DNA of 64,000 nt, taken from NCBI GenBank assembly GCA_963921195.1, contig OY992536.1, positions 289,001,530 through 289,065,529 on the forward strand, given 5' to 3'. The notes under the pieces were generated by a model that searched no databases, was not told the DNA's origin, and saw nothing but the letters and a program-made list of their open reading frames with translations. Positions 52,720 to 63,779 of the stretch are shown here, in pieces. How positions within the stretch are numbered: position 1 is the stretch's first letter; each line of letters starts with the position of its first letter. Origin of the DNA: Pegoplata infirma (Eukaryota; Arthropoda; Insecta; Diptera; Anthomyiidae). The position numbers and the translations under genes are program-made.

Positions 52720-53160
52720 TTCTTTAAATGATATTTGAACTATTTCAACATTGACAAATTTTCTATAGAAAATAATTTGAGTAGGTTTATTCTAGCTCGA
52801 GGTAATTTTTCTATTACTAATTAAACTATGATATTCTCATGGAATAGTTTTCAAGAAAATTATTTTTGTGTTCAATATTTATTTATGTTGGTAATTTTTG
52901 CAAATCTTAGCCGACACATGTTTTGGAATTTGTCAGATTTCATTGTCAAGATTATTTAGCTAATATACAAACCCAATACTGCAAGTAGCATAGAGAATTT
53001 AAATGACAAATCGCTAATGTACAAATATTAATAGATATTCAACTCTACCGTTTTTGAGAATTATAAAAAGAATATTGTACATTATCCTATTGTTAATTTG
53101 ATCACGACTGTCAAACAACCAACAAAAAACTATTAAACCGATTTACATATGATTACCTAT
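52720..53160 (-). mobile_element. AGCTCGAGGT family copy, long form, minus orientation
   Basis: It carries TTATTCTAGCTCGAGGTAAT at 52786 and ends with GATCACGACTGTCAAACAACC, the complement of the start of 50690-51170. Confidence 0.6.
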
Positions 53161-53167
53161 TAGATAA

Positions 53168-53461
53168 CTCTGTATCGTTGGCTGGCCTTTAAGAAGGCCT
53201 ATTTGTCATTTCAATTCCCTCTGCTTCTTGTAGTATAAGGTTTAATATTTGCATAATAGTCTTGGCAATGGAATCTGACAAATTCAGAAAAACGTGTGAT
53301 TACACATTTGATACCTCTGTATCGTTGGCTGGCCTTCAAGAAGGCCTATTTGTCTTTTCAATTCCCTCTGCTTCTTGTAGTATAAGGTTTAATATTTGCT
53401 TAATAGTCTTGACAATGGAATCTTACAAATTCCGAAACACGTGTTGGCTAAATATTCTAAA
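53168..53461. repeat. 147-bp tandem duplication
   Basis: CTCTGTATCGTTGGCTGGCC begins both copies (53168 and 53315). The rest, including CCCTCTGCTTCTTGTAGTAT and TAGTCTTG(G/A)CAATGGAATCT, repeats with a few changes. Confidence 0.8.
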
Positions 53462-53639
53462 AATTACCAACATAAAAAAATTGAAAACCCAAAAATAATT
53501 TGCATAAAAATTATTATATAAGAATATCATAGATTTAATGTAAAGAAAAATTACATTGAGTTAGAACAAACCTACTCAAAATATAACATTTTAAAAGCGG
53601 AATAAAATAATTTTTGTTTTTTATTAAAAATTAATCAAC

Positions 53640-55300
53640 ATTTTTATATAACGATAACTGATTTTCTATAAAACTTTGATATCAATAACTAATTTTTTAT
53701 AGACAACTTTGTTAACCCTAAAATTTTTTAAAAAAACTTTGGTTATCGATAACTAATTTTCTCTAGGAAACTTTTTTTATCGATAACTTATTTTCTGTAG
53801 AAAACTTCGGAAACGACAACTAATTTTCTATCGAAAATTTTGCTATCAATAACTTAATTTTTGTGGAAAACTTTGTTGTCGATAACTTATTTTCTAAAGA
53901 AAACCGTCTTCTGATCACTTATAGAAAACTTTATTTAGTTTTGGTATCGATAACTTATTTTCTCTAGGAAACTTTTTTTATCGATAACTAAATTTATATA
54001 GAACACTTTGTTATCGATAACTTATTTTCTGTAGAAAACTTCGGAAACGACAACTAATTTTCTATAGAAAATTTTGCTATCAATAACGTAATTTTTGTGG
54101 AAAACTTTGTTGTCGATAACTTATTTTCTAAAGAAAACCGTCTTCTGATCACTTATAGAAAACTTTATTATTAAATATCTTATTTTCTATAGAAAACTTT
54201 GCTATCGATAATTTATTTGTTATCGATAACATATTTTCTTTAGAAAACTTTGTTATCCGTAATTTTTTTCTATAGAAAACTTTTCTATCGCTAGCTAATT
54301 TTCTATTAAAATCTTTGTTGCCGATAACTAATAGAAAACTTTTTTATCGATAACTTATTTTATATAAAATTCTTTTCTATACAAAACTTTGATATCGATA
54401 ACTAATTTTCTATAGAAAACTTTGTTAGGGATAAATTATTTTATTTAGAAAACTTTGTTTTCGATAGAAAACTTTGTTTTCTATAGGAAACTTTGTTATC
54501 GATAACTAATTTTCTATAGAAACTATGTTATCTTTAACTAATTTTCTATACAAAACTTTGTTATCGATAACTAATTTTCTATAGGAAGCTTTGTTGTCGA
54601 TAACTAATTTTCCATAGAAAACTTTGTTATCGATAATTAATTTTCTATCGAAAACCTTGTTATCGATATCTTATTTTCTATAGGAAACTTTGTTATCGAT
54701 AACTAATTTTCTATAGAAAAATATGTTATCGATAACTAATTTTATATAGAAAACTTTGTTATCGACAACTTATTTTCTATATAAAACTTTATAATCGATA
54801 ACTAATTTTCTATAGCAAACTTTGCTATCGATAACTAATTTTTAATGGAAAACTTTGCTATCAATGACTTAGTTTCTATAGAAAACTTTGTTATCGATAA
54901 CTAAGTTGCTATAGAAAACTTTGTTATCGATAACTAATTTTCTATAGAAAACTCTGTCATCGATAAATAATTTTGTTTAGAAAACTTTGTTATCGAAAAC
55001 TAATTTTCTATAGAAAACTTTCTTATCGATAACTTATTTTCCAAGGAAAATTTTGTTACCGATAACTTATTTTCTACATAACTTATTTTCCAAGGAAAAT
55101 TTTGTTATCGATAACATATTTTCCAAGAAAAGATTTGTTATCGATAATTTAAATTCTTTAGAAAGCTTTGCTGTCCATAACATATTTTCTATAGAAAACG
55201 TTGCTATCGACAACTGATTTCCAATAGGAATCTTTGTTATCGATAACTAATTTTTTATAGAAAACTTTGTTTCCGATAACTTTGAAAATTTGTGACTGAT
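53640..55300. repeat. 33-bp minisatellite of paired palindromes (TATCGATA array)
   Basis: About fifty units. The consensus joins GTTATCGATAAC and TTTTCTATAGAAAA, both perfect palindromes, with CTTT and TAA/TTA linkers. About twenty units keep an exact TATCGATA. The first kilobase has a higher-order duplication of about 200 bp (53755-53940 and 53957-54170), and the units diverge at both edges. No open frame. Confidence 0.92.
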
Positions 55301-55489
55301 AAATTGGCATGCCCGTCTGGAACTTTGTTACCGGTGATATTAATAATCCAGTAATAGAATAATCAGAATTAGTGTCACCATTTGTAAAATTTTATTCCTT
55401 CGTTTTCTGTTCTTTCATTTCATTTTGCTCCTTGTAGGTTTCATCGTGTGTGTTACAGGAATAACAAATTCTAGAGTCTTTATCTCAAA

Positions 55490-56320
55490 CGATATAAAAA
55501 GTACCATTTTAGACCACTTTTACCATTTAGCAACTTCTTTTTATCCAAAAAATTCTGAGTTTTAATATTAATTTTAAGAATGTTTTGTGTCGATGGAGGA
55601 TCCTAAATTTAAAAAAAATCAGGTTTCCAGAACAAGTATTTCAGAATATAGAAATAGTACCAAACTAAAATTTTTTGCCCTTTTAGCATCGAAATATTCT
55701 AAAATGTAAATGTGCAGCATGTTTTGTTCCGCTGGATAATCCTGCATTCCGCATTCAAGTTTCTAAAACTATTATTTAAGGAGATAGAAAAGTACCAAAG
55801 TACAGTTCTTTGCTTTTTCATCCCATTATAATATGAATTTCTAAGATTTTTTTTATTTCAGCTGGACCATCCCTCGTTTCAAATTTAAAGCAATATTTCA
55901 AGAGATAGAAAAGGTACCAAAGTACATTTTTGAAAATTTTTACCCTTTTAAGCCGGAATTTCCTAGATGTTATTTTGCAGATTTTTTTGCGGTTGCAGAA
56001 ACATTTTTCAGGTGATAAAAATTACACAAAGTACACTTCTTGAAATCTTTTGGCACCCTTTGAACGGGAATCTGCAAAAAGTACTTTATTTTCTTTGACC
56101 CCATTAAAATCAGAATTTAAGAGGGTTTATTTTATGAATGCTTTTTTTCGGTTGAAGAAACAAAAATTTTAATTTTCAGGTTTCCATGGCCAAATTTTCT
56201 TTTTTGACATCTTTTGAGATCTTTGTACGGGAATTTCCAAAAATAGCTTTTTCGATATTTCAATTCTTCCTTCGGAAGATCCTGCATTCAAAATTTTAAC
56301 TTTCTTATACAATTATTTTG
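55490..56320. repeat. degenerate ~115-bp tandem repeat, second locus
   Basis: Six or seven weak units with AAAGTACCAAAGTACA, ACCCTTTT and GATCCTGCATTCxxAATT. Same family as 18740-19320. Confidence 0.55.
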
Positions 56321-56419
56321 GGCTTTGACAAATTTTTTACACTTAAGAACTGTTTGCTCGAAGTAAAATTATTTTTGTCAAAATTGTCTACAATTTTTTC
56401 ATACGTCGGAAAAATCACT

Positions 56420-56500
56420 AAATAGTGTTATTTTTGACATTGTGGAGGCTATTCATGAATTCGGTCAAGTTGAATTTTCCTTTTTTTTCGCTGAGTGTAT
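56420..56500 (+). mobile_element. HINE-like repeat, 3' fragment
   Basis: CATTGTGGAGGCTATTCATG AATTCGGTCAAGTTGAATTT is the family's 3' hairpin region. Confidence 0.45.
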
Positions 56501-56895
56501 GTAACTGTTAGTGTAAAATGGTAATAAATTTTCAGCTCTATTTAGAAAAATAATTTTAACCTTATTTTCTACATTTGAAAATGTTTATTTGTATAGATGT
56601 ATGTAGGTACGTTTAAATTATACTTGCAGGCCATACTTTATTATGTTGGTAATGTAATATATTTACTATTCGTGTATATGCTTGTACTATATTTATAAGG
56701 ATAGATAGATGTTGCCAACATTTTATTTTACTGATTAAATATCTCTCAACCATGTATGAAATAGGAGGTACTTATTTTAATGATTTGCCAATTTACAATT
56801 TGGACTTTTTTTTATTAGCCAGAACCTGGAATGGTAGATATTTGAAATTAAGATAATAAAATGTAAAAAGTTTTCTTAGTTCAAAGCGATCTACA
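56501..56895. other. unassigned AT-rich stretch
   Basis: Nothing recognised. Confidence 0.3.
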
Positions 56896-57320
56896 TTGAA
56901 ATGCTTAAAATATTTTCGTATTTACCATATTCACCACAGAGGTGATTATAAAAAGTTGCCCAAAAATATGCTACAAATTTTGGTAAGCACAAGTCTGAAA
57001 AAGTATGCAGCACATTTTATTAGTGGTTTGTTTTTAAATGCTTGTGATAAGAATGTTTATGAAATCGAAATTCTCAAATACAAATATTCATTTTTTGAAT
57101 TTTTTACACTTGAAAATAATAGTGACATGCTTAAGATGTTTTCGTATTTACTAATAAAAAGTTGCCCAAAAATACGCTTCATATTTTGGCAAGCACATAT
57201 TTAAAAAAGTATGCAACACATTATTAGTGTTTTTTTTTAATGCTCGTGATTAGAATGTTTATGAAATCAAAATTTTACACTCGAAAATAATAGTGACATT
57301 TAAAGAATGAAACTTAGCAA
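56896..57320. repeat. imperfect ~206-bp tandem duplication
   Basis: AAAAAGTTGCCCAAAAATA occurs at 56949 and 57155, with matching text on both sides (GCTTAAxATxTTTTCGTATTTAC, GGxAAGCACA, AAAGTATGCAxCACA, AGAATGTTTATGAAATC). The 102-codon frame over it is therefore read as chance. Confidence 0.65.
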
Positions 57321-57334
57321 TTTGTTCATGTTTT

Positions 57335-57435
57335 TTTTATACCCTCCACTTAGTGATAGAGGGTATATATAAGTTTGTCATTCCGTTTGTAGCTCATTGA
57401 AATATCGGTCTGGGACCCCATAAAGTACCCCATAT
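57335..57435 (+). mobile_element. HINE-like repeat, 5' part, host of foldback B
   Basis: ATACCCTCCACTTAGTGATA GAGGGTATATATAAG starts the copy; it breaks after GGGACCCCATAAAGTACCCC and resumes at 59748. Confidence 0.55.
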
Positions 57436-59747
57436 GGGGCATTCCATGTCAAATCGGACACTTTAAAATTTTTTTTTTTTAGATTTTCCCAATTTGTTAA
57501 CAGTTTTTAGTACCCTTCAAAAAATCCTTCGAGGTAAATTTTCAGATTTTTTTGATGATCCGTTCAAAAGATATCGAATTTTTAAAAATTGGTAGTCTGT
57601 TCCTTTACTCAACCTTCTTTTACTCATAACTTCTTCAATAATGGTCCAAATTTCAATTTTTTTTTTCAAAATTTTTGTTTTTTTACGTACTTTAAAAAAA
57701 AAACAACCCTAAAAAATTCTTAAAAGCGCTCTAGTAAGCGATTTTTAAGTTTTAAAATTTAAATCTCATTTTTGAAAATGTTTGAATTTTTTTTGTGTAA
57801 AACATCTATCGATTCTACAAATTTTTTGCCCAGGCGGATTGTGGGATAACGATTATTACTATTTTTTTTAAATTTTTTGAAAAAATTTTATTGTAATTTT
57901 CCAAGGTAGATTTATTCAAGGTAAGATCCAATAACCTCACTTTTCCTCCATAGTAAGTTTTTTGACAAATTTGCAAACAATAATATTTACGAATTTTCAA
58001 AACGAAATAAAAATAATTTGTTCGGCATAAATGACTTGAGTTTACACTTCACTTTTTATGCTTAAAAATATTTTATTTTTTTTTTAATTTTTGTCGTGGA
58101 AAATAAAAGAATTTCGTTTGAATTTCAATATTATATTATTATTTATTTGTTTTCTAAAATTTTAAAGTCTTAAAAAGCGTTTAAATTGGTTTATGTGTGC
58201 ACTGAACATTTAAGTCGTTTTTGCCGACTAAAATGATTTAGAAAGAAAATTGTTTTCATTTACGTCACTTAAATATTACCTTTTATAAATCTACCTTGGT
58301 AATTTTCCTATCTTAAAATCATTTTTACTGCTTGAATGGTGCTCATAGAGGGGTCTTTTATAAGACCAACCCCCATTAATTTTTACGTCTTAACATTTCT
58401 TTGGAACAAACTAATACTCTATCTCCAATTTCTAAGGGGGCTCCCACACAAAACGACATTTTTTAAAATTTGCTCCAACCGCTCTAACTGCCCTAATAGT
58501 GCCCTTAGAGCAACAAAATGTATGACCAATCCACAATATTTTTTTAGTCCAAATATTTTCTCTGAACACACCTACCCTCTATCTCCAATTTTTAAGGCGG
58601 TCCCCATACAATTTTTTTTATTTTTTGTAAATTTGTTTTATTTAATCAGCTTATACCGGTCCAATGGTGCGTCCGAGAGGGGTCATTAGTGAGACCGACC
58701 CCCATTTATTTTTACCCTACAACATTTTTTTAAAACATACCTACGCCCTATCTCCACGCCCTAAGTAGGCTCCCATACAAATAACAGTTGGAGCAAATTT
58801 TATAAAAATTTAATTTTGTATGGGAGCCTACTTAGAGAGTGGAGATAGGGCGTAGGTATATATATAAAAAATGTTGTACGGTAAAAAGAAATGGGGGTCG
58901 GTCTCACTAATGACCCCTGATTAAATAAAACAAATTTACAAAAAATAAAAAAAATTGTATGGGGACCGCCTTAACAATTAGAGATAGAGGGTAGGTGTGT
59001 TCAGAGAAAATGTTTGAACTAAAAAAATATTGTGGGTCGGTCATACATTTTATTGCTCTAAGGGCACTATTAGGGCAGTTGGAGCGGTTGGAGCAAATTT
59101 TAAAAAATGTCGTTTTGTGTGGGAGCCCCCTTAGAAGTTGGAGATAGGGTATTAGTTTGTTCCAAAGAAATGTTAAGACGTAAAAATTAATGGGGGTCGG
59201 TCTTATAAAGGAACCCTCTATGACGCACCATTCGAGCAGTAGAAATGATTTTAAGATTGGAAAATTACAACAAAATTTTTTAAAAAAATTAAAAAAAATA
59301 GTAATTATCGTTATCTCACGATCCGCCTGGGCAAAAAATTTGTAGAATCGATAGATGTTTTACACAAAAAAATTTCAAAAAAATCGAAGAGTACAAACAT
59401 TTTCAAAAATGAGATTTAATTTTTAAAACTTAAAAATCGCTTACTAAAGCGCTTTTAAGAATTTTTTTTGGGATTTTTTTTTCTTAAAAAGTACGTAAAA
59501 AAACAAAAATTTTGAAAAAAAATTGAAATTTGGACCATTATTGAAGAAGTTATGAGTAAAAGAAGTTTGAGTAAAGGAACAAACTACCAATTTTTAAAAA
59601 TTCTATATATTTTTTTTTACGGATTATCAAAAAAATCTGAAAATTTACCACGAAGGAGTTTTCGAAGGGTACTAAAAACTGTTAACAAATTGGGAAAATC
59701 TAAAAAAAAAAAATTTTCAAAGTGTCCGATTTGACATGGAATGCCCT
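57436..59747. mobile_element. 2.2-kb foldback element, copy B
   Basis: Begins GGGGCATTCCATGTCAAATC and ends GGAATGCCCT. Same internal text and arms as copy A, with a palindromic centre at 58755-58860 (TAGGCTCCCATACAAA and inverse). It contains the 397-bp MITE 57902-58298, absent from copy A. Confidence 0.75.
57902..58298. mobile_element. MITE with 9-bp TSD (Mutator-like)
   Basis: TIR CAAGGTAGATTTAT and exact complement, flanked by GTAATTTTC at 57893-57901 and 58299-58307. Copy A shows the empty site (GTAATTTTCCAATCTTAAAA). A 9-bp TSD suggests a Mutator-like mobiliser; inference only. Confidence 0.8.
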
Positions 59748-60240
59748 ATATATAATTGATCAGTGATCGATTTTAAGACATTCTAGCTATGTCGTCTGTC
59801 CGTCTGTTTGTGGAAATGGTGATCACGGCCAAAATATTACACAGAGATGACTGAAACTTAACATATTAGTTGGGAGTTCTCCTGAGCAATTTGGTATTGC
59901 ATTTGAGCGATATCGGTTCAGAGGTTCAAAAGTTATGAACGAAAATGTAAGGACACCTCGAAAATTTTGTTACATTCAACATAACCTAAAAATGCAAAAT
60001 GTTTTAATTCGGCTGCTTGTTGACATATGTGAAAAAATTGGACACCAAATGGTATTTAAACAAGCACGAACATATTTATTGACAAAAATGGAAAAAAATC
60101 GCGGATTTTTTTTTACCAAAATTTTTTTTTTCGCGGAAATTATTTTTCAAAAATTTTTTATTTTTTTTTTTTAAAGTAATTGTGGAGAGTATCAATACAT
60201 TCGGCAAGGCCGAATTTAAATTTTTTACTTGTTTTAATTA
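59748..60240 (+). mobile_element. HINE-like repeat, continuation after foldback B
   Basis: It carries ATTGATCAGTGATCGATTTT, CTGTCCGTCTGTTTGTGG, AGGTTCAAAAGTTATGA, and the 3' end GGAGAGTATCAATACATTCGGC...ACTTGTTTT. Confidence 0.55.
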
Positions 60241-61012
60241 AAAATGTAAAATAAATGTACACCTAATGTTCTACAAACTTTTTTGTATATAAATTGGTCT
60301 ATAGCAGCTAGATAAAGCTTAAATATGTATGTTTTATATATTTTACTTACATGTTGTTACCATGTATGTCTGGATTATAAATGCCTTTTTAAGTCCATTT
60401 ATCCAAAAATATTTCTATACCACGGGATCTACATTTTTTGAGTGTTTGTATTAATGTTAGTGTAAATGTGTGCGAAAAAGGTCTTTTGCCATAATACAAG
60501 TATAATACATACTTATATTTTTTTTTGAATAAAATTGATGTATAAAATTAGCTTAAAATGTATTAAAAGAAAAATAAAATGCCAACCATAATGTTGGCAT
60601 ATATAGAAATTTATTTGAAATCATTTTTTTCTATTTAAGTACACATATAATTTAAAAAAAAAAAAAAATATTATGTATGTTTGTGTAAATTTATCCTTAT
60701 AAAAGTCTCTTTTGATAGAATTTTTCATTTATATAAATTTTTTCCTTTTTATAAGTACATGCATAGATTATGATGTGGATTTATCAAGCCAAATATTTCA
60801 TAAGTATTATGGTAATTTAGTAAAATTGAAATTTAATATAAATGAGAAATTTAAGATTTATTGAAAAAAGAGAAGTATTATTTCTAAAGCACACTCTTAA
60901 CAAAATTTGTTAAAAATTTACACAATTTATAGTAGGAAACTGGACTCAATAAATTCGTTAGTGGACACAATTAAAATAAAATAGAAGATGAATAATAATA
61001 AATAAGGTGAAT
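60241..61012. other. unassigned stretch with MITE fragment
   Basis: 60892-60960 (CACTCTTAACAAAATTTGTT, ACACAATTTATAGTAGGAAA) is a fragment of the MITE at 36613. Nothing else is recognised. Confidence 0.35.
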
Positions 61013-61253
61013 AAATTTTCTCTAATTCATAATGTGAATAGAGGCGGAGGCGTGCTGTCCTTTAATTTAAATTCTGTTTTAAATTTTGAATCAAAAAAAA
61101 TTTTTTTTATTCGACCTATAAATTCTTGAAAGCTCGAGGCCACGTTTCTTTAGTAATTATTACGATATTTTTATTGATTCAAAAATTAAAACAGAATTTA
61201 AATTAAAGGACAGCACGCCTCGCCCTCTATTCATATTATGAATTAGAGAAAAT
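61013..61253. mobile_element. foldback with ~80-bp arms
   Basis: 61013-61094 pairs with 61174-61253 (GCGTGCTGTCCTTTAATTTA against TAAATTAAAGGACAGCACGC). The loop holds GAAAGCTCGAGGCCACG, a variant of the AGCTCGAGGT family, which links it to 4954-5160. Confidence 0.75.
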
Positions 61254-61307
61254 ACAACAAAAACAGTGAACATCTTACTTGCGTGAGAAATCTACTAGTA
61301 CATAAAT

Positions 61308-61395
61308 GAAGATGCCCCTATAGGTTAGTTGGTAGCGTGCTAGCCAATGAAATAGAGGGTCGTGGGTTCGAGGGTTCGATTCCCACAAAAACCCG
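61308..61395 (+). tRNA. tRNA-like sequence (pseudo-tRNA or SINE head)
   Basis: TAGGTTAGTTGGTAGCGTG is a good A box. TGGGTTCGAGGGTTCGATTCC holds a B box that seems doubled by an 8-base insertion (GTTCGAGG). The T-stem GTGGG/CCCAC closes. The doubled T-loop argues against function. Confidence 0.45.
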
Positions 61396-61903
61396 TGGTC
61401 AATTTCGCTACAACGAGACGACGCACATTGGGAACTTTGTATGGAAAAGGCGCGCATCGACGTTTTTTTATTGTAACTCTTGAACGGATAGGAATTTCCT
61501 GACATTCTTTACCATTATAAAAACTGGAGACCTTAAGGAACTCACTCATGTGGATTAGACATTTTTCGCATTAGTACCCTACTTGTAAATTTAGACAAAG
61601 ATGGTTAATTTATTCATATAAAAAACTAAAATAAAGGTTAATTATTTAAAACAGTTACTGATTTTAAGTGACAATATAACAGCTTACCATTCAATACAAC
61701 GTGTTTTCTTTCATATTTTGGTAAAGTATACACCCTACACTAAAATAACGTGCAAAATTAACTGTTTTCTATCTATTATCATTTTCGATTTTTTAAACAA
61801 AATTAATGCGGAAAAATATAAAACAAAGAAGTAACACACGGTAAATAAGAATTATTTGCAATAATTGTTAAGTTTCTTGGTAAAAAAAAATATTAAAAAA
61901 ACA
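61396..61903. other. unassigned AT-rich stretch
   Basis: Nothing recognised. Confidence 0.3.
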
Positions 61904-62340
61904 TTACTCTATAATCGGTACTTCCAACTTTTCTGTTTGTCTAATTATGAATATAATTGGATCGAACTCAATCATAAAGATACTAAAAACATCTTGCAGA
62001 TTGTTTGGTTTTGAGTTTTTTTCAGAGCCTGCTCCGATAACTGTCATAAAAGAAGGCAAATATTTTTTAAATGCTACATAATTAGTTAAGGATAATTTTA
62101 GTACCAACAGGCAATCACAATTTTTGTATAAATAATGTCATGAGCTATAATTGTATGCATATTGGTACTCATGGGTCACCAACCATACTTTTCAACTGAT
62201 AATTTTTCAGTTCCATGTATGTGTTTTCTAAATTTAACTGAATTAATTTTTTCATTTGCGTTGATACACAGAGGTATTATATCAACCCGTTTTATAATAT
62301 CTTCTTCTATTCCCGTTATTTTGGCCGTAACTGCGGCCAA
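61904..62340 (-). pseudogene. decayed insect protein fragment (transposon-associated type)
   Basis: On the minus strand, 62334-62190 reads KITGIEEDIIKRVDI, then NEKINSVKFRKH and EKLSVEKYGW, meets TGA, and resumes PMSTNMHTIIAHDII. After a further stop and frame change, 62107-61904 reads NNLQDVFSIFMIEFDPIIFI. The order (KYGW-PM..hHxIIxH-G/D, then a DVFxxxL..DP block) resembles, from memory, uncharacterised insect proteins that occur in many genomic copies. Stops and lost pieces make it dead. Family identity is a memory-based guess. Confidence 0.4.
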
Positions 62341-63084
62341 AAAAGACTTTTAGTTACAAGCTTTTGGTGAAACTTCTTTTGCCTTAAAAAAGTGAGGTAG
62401 GGTATCAAAATCAATAATTATTGGAAACCGTGGTTTTCGGTTAACAATAAAGATAATTAAAGTAAAATAAAACGATTAATAGTAAATTGTTTTAGAAAAT
62501 AATCACTTTAAAATAATTATTTTTCGTTAATAGACCCCACTTTAAACCTCATATCAGGGCGCAGCTGCAACTGGCTGCACAAGTTTCTACCCCAGGAGTA
62601 TTAGGTAATACTTCTAGTTTATTGTACAAAAAGAATCGACATTCCCTTTCGTTCCCCACAAAAGTTGCAATCCAAAATATAAACTTTTTTTTCTAATTTT
62701 TCAAAAATTGTCACTTTTTGATGGCCTGTATTTCCTGCTTAAAACGAGTAATATTAAAAACCATAAAATGGATAACAAAGGTACTAGTTATAGCTACAAT
62801 CTCCACTTAATTTCAGGAAAATCGCATTATTAGAAGTAGTTTTAAAAAATAAACTAAAAAAGTCTTAAAAAAATATTTTTTTTTTCAAATTTATGCAAAA
62901 AGTCCTTACTTTGAATTTATGTCCTGACTAAACTAAGCAATGGATTTTCTTTCTATGAACGGTTTGTCAATTTGCTAAATACTATTAACAATTAAATTTG
63001 ACGAATTCCGAAACAATTAAAAATAGAATTTAAACTAATGTAAAATAATTATAATACTAGCTAAATAAAATATTACAAGGAAAA
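62341..63084. other. unassigned AT-rich stretch
   Basis: A less AT-rich patch at 62550-62600 (GGGCGCAGCTGCAACTGGC). 62975-63020 carries GACGAATTCCGAAAC of the AGCTCGAGGT family. No gene. Confidence 0.3.
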
Positions 63085-63145
63085 AAAAAAAAAAATAATT
63101 CGACTTGGCCGAGTCCACGAATACTGTTCACAATGCCCTTTTTAT
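63085..63145 (-). mobile_element. HINE-like repeat, 3' fragment, minus orientation
   Basis: ATTCGACTTGGCCGAGTCCA CGAATAC is the inverse of the family's 3' hairpin. Confidence 0.4.
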
Positions 63146-63227
63146 CTGACATTAATTTTCTAAAATCTTTAAATATTTTAATAGAAAAAGGTTACTTTGA
63201 GTAAAATGGTTTCTAATCATTAGAGTA

Positions 63228-63500
63228 ACAAATGCCTGCGAATTTTGTACTCTAGCCCAAAACATTAAATCATGATAAAGTTTTGCTGAAGATTTGGGAG
63301 TTCTTGCCCAAGCAAAGTTTTTTTTAGAAAAATAATGTTGTTTGCCATTCCATATAAAACAAATTGAAATATTAAGTTTATATTCTACTGATTGAATAAA
63401 TTGCAAAAAAGGTTATTAAACATTTTGGAGAGTATACGTAATTTGGTACAGAAGAATTTAACACTCTCACTTGATTTTAGTACATTTGTTAAACAAATGG
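63228..63500. repeat. diverged relative of the 745-bp unit
   Basis: TGCCTGCGAATTTTGTACTC, AACATTAAATCATGATAA, GAAGATTTGGGAGTTCTTGC and GGAGAGTATACGTAATTTGG align with 44118-44400 in order. Confidence 0.75.
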
Positions 63501-63779
63501 AACATTTTTGTGTCAGAATTTTAGACTTGGTGAAAAAAAAATAAGAAAAAAAAGCATCGTCCGACACACTTTTGTACACATGGACTAGACCGAAAAATTC
63601 AGAAATTAGGGCTGAAATAAAATACACGAGTCTCCCAGTTTTTATAGATCAATTCGCGTTTTCGCGAAAAATGCCAATAAAAAAGTTGTGTTTTTCCAAA
63701 GTAGTGTGAAATAAGTCGAAAAATTTAGTAAATCTATTTGTGAGATAAATAATTTTTAAACATGTGTTTAGTGAAATTT

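Noticed and set aside
53640..55300. CRISPR-like array
   Set aside because: Units are contiguous 33-bp tandem copies without unique spacers, in a eukaryote.
53640..55300. TATCGATA array as a gene promoter
   Set aside because: No transcription unit is visible beside it; the motif density follows from tandem repetition.
56896..57204. 102-codon frame
   Set aside because: It spans an imperfect tandem duplication and has no family features; the second copy is not in the same relation to a start or stop.
61308..61395. Functional tRNA gene
   Set aside because: The T-loop region carries an extra GTTCGAGG and the acceptor stem does not close.
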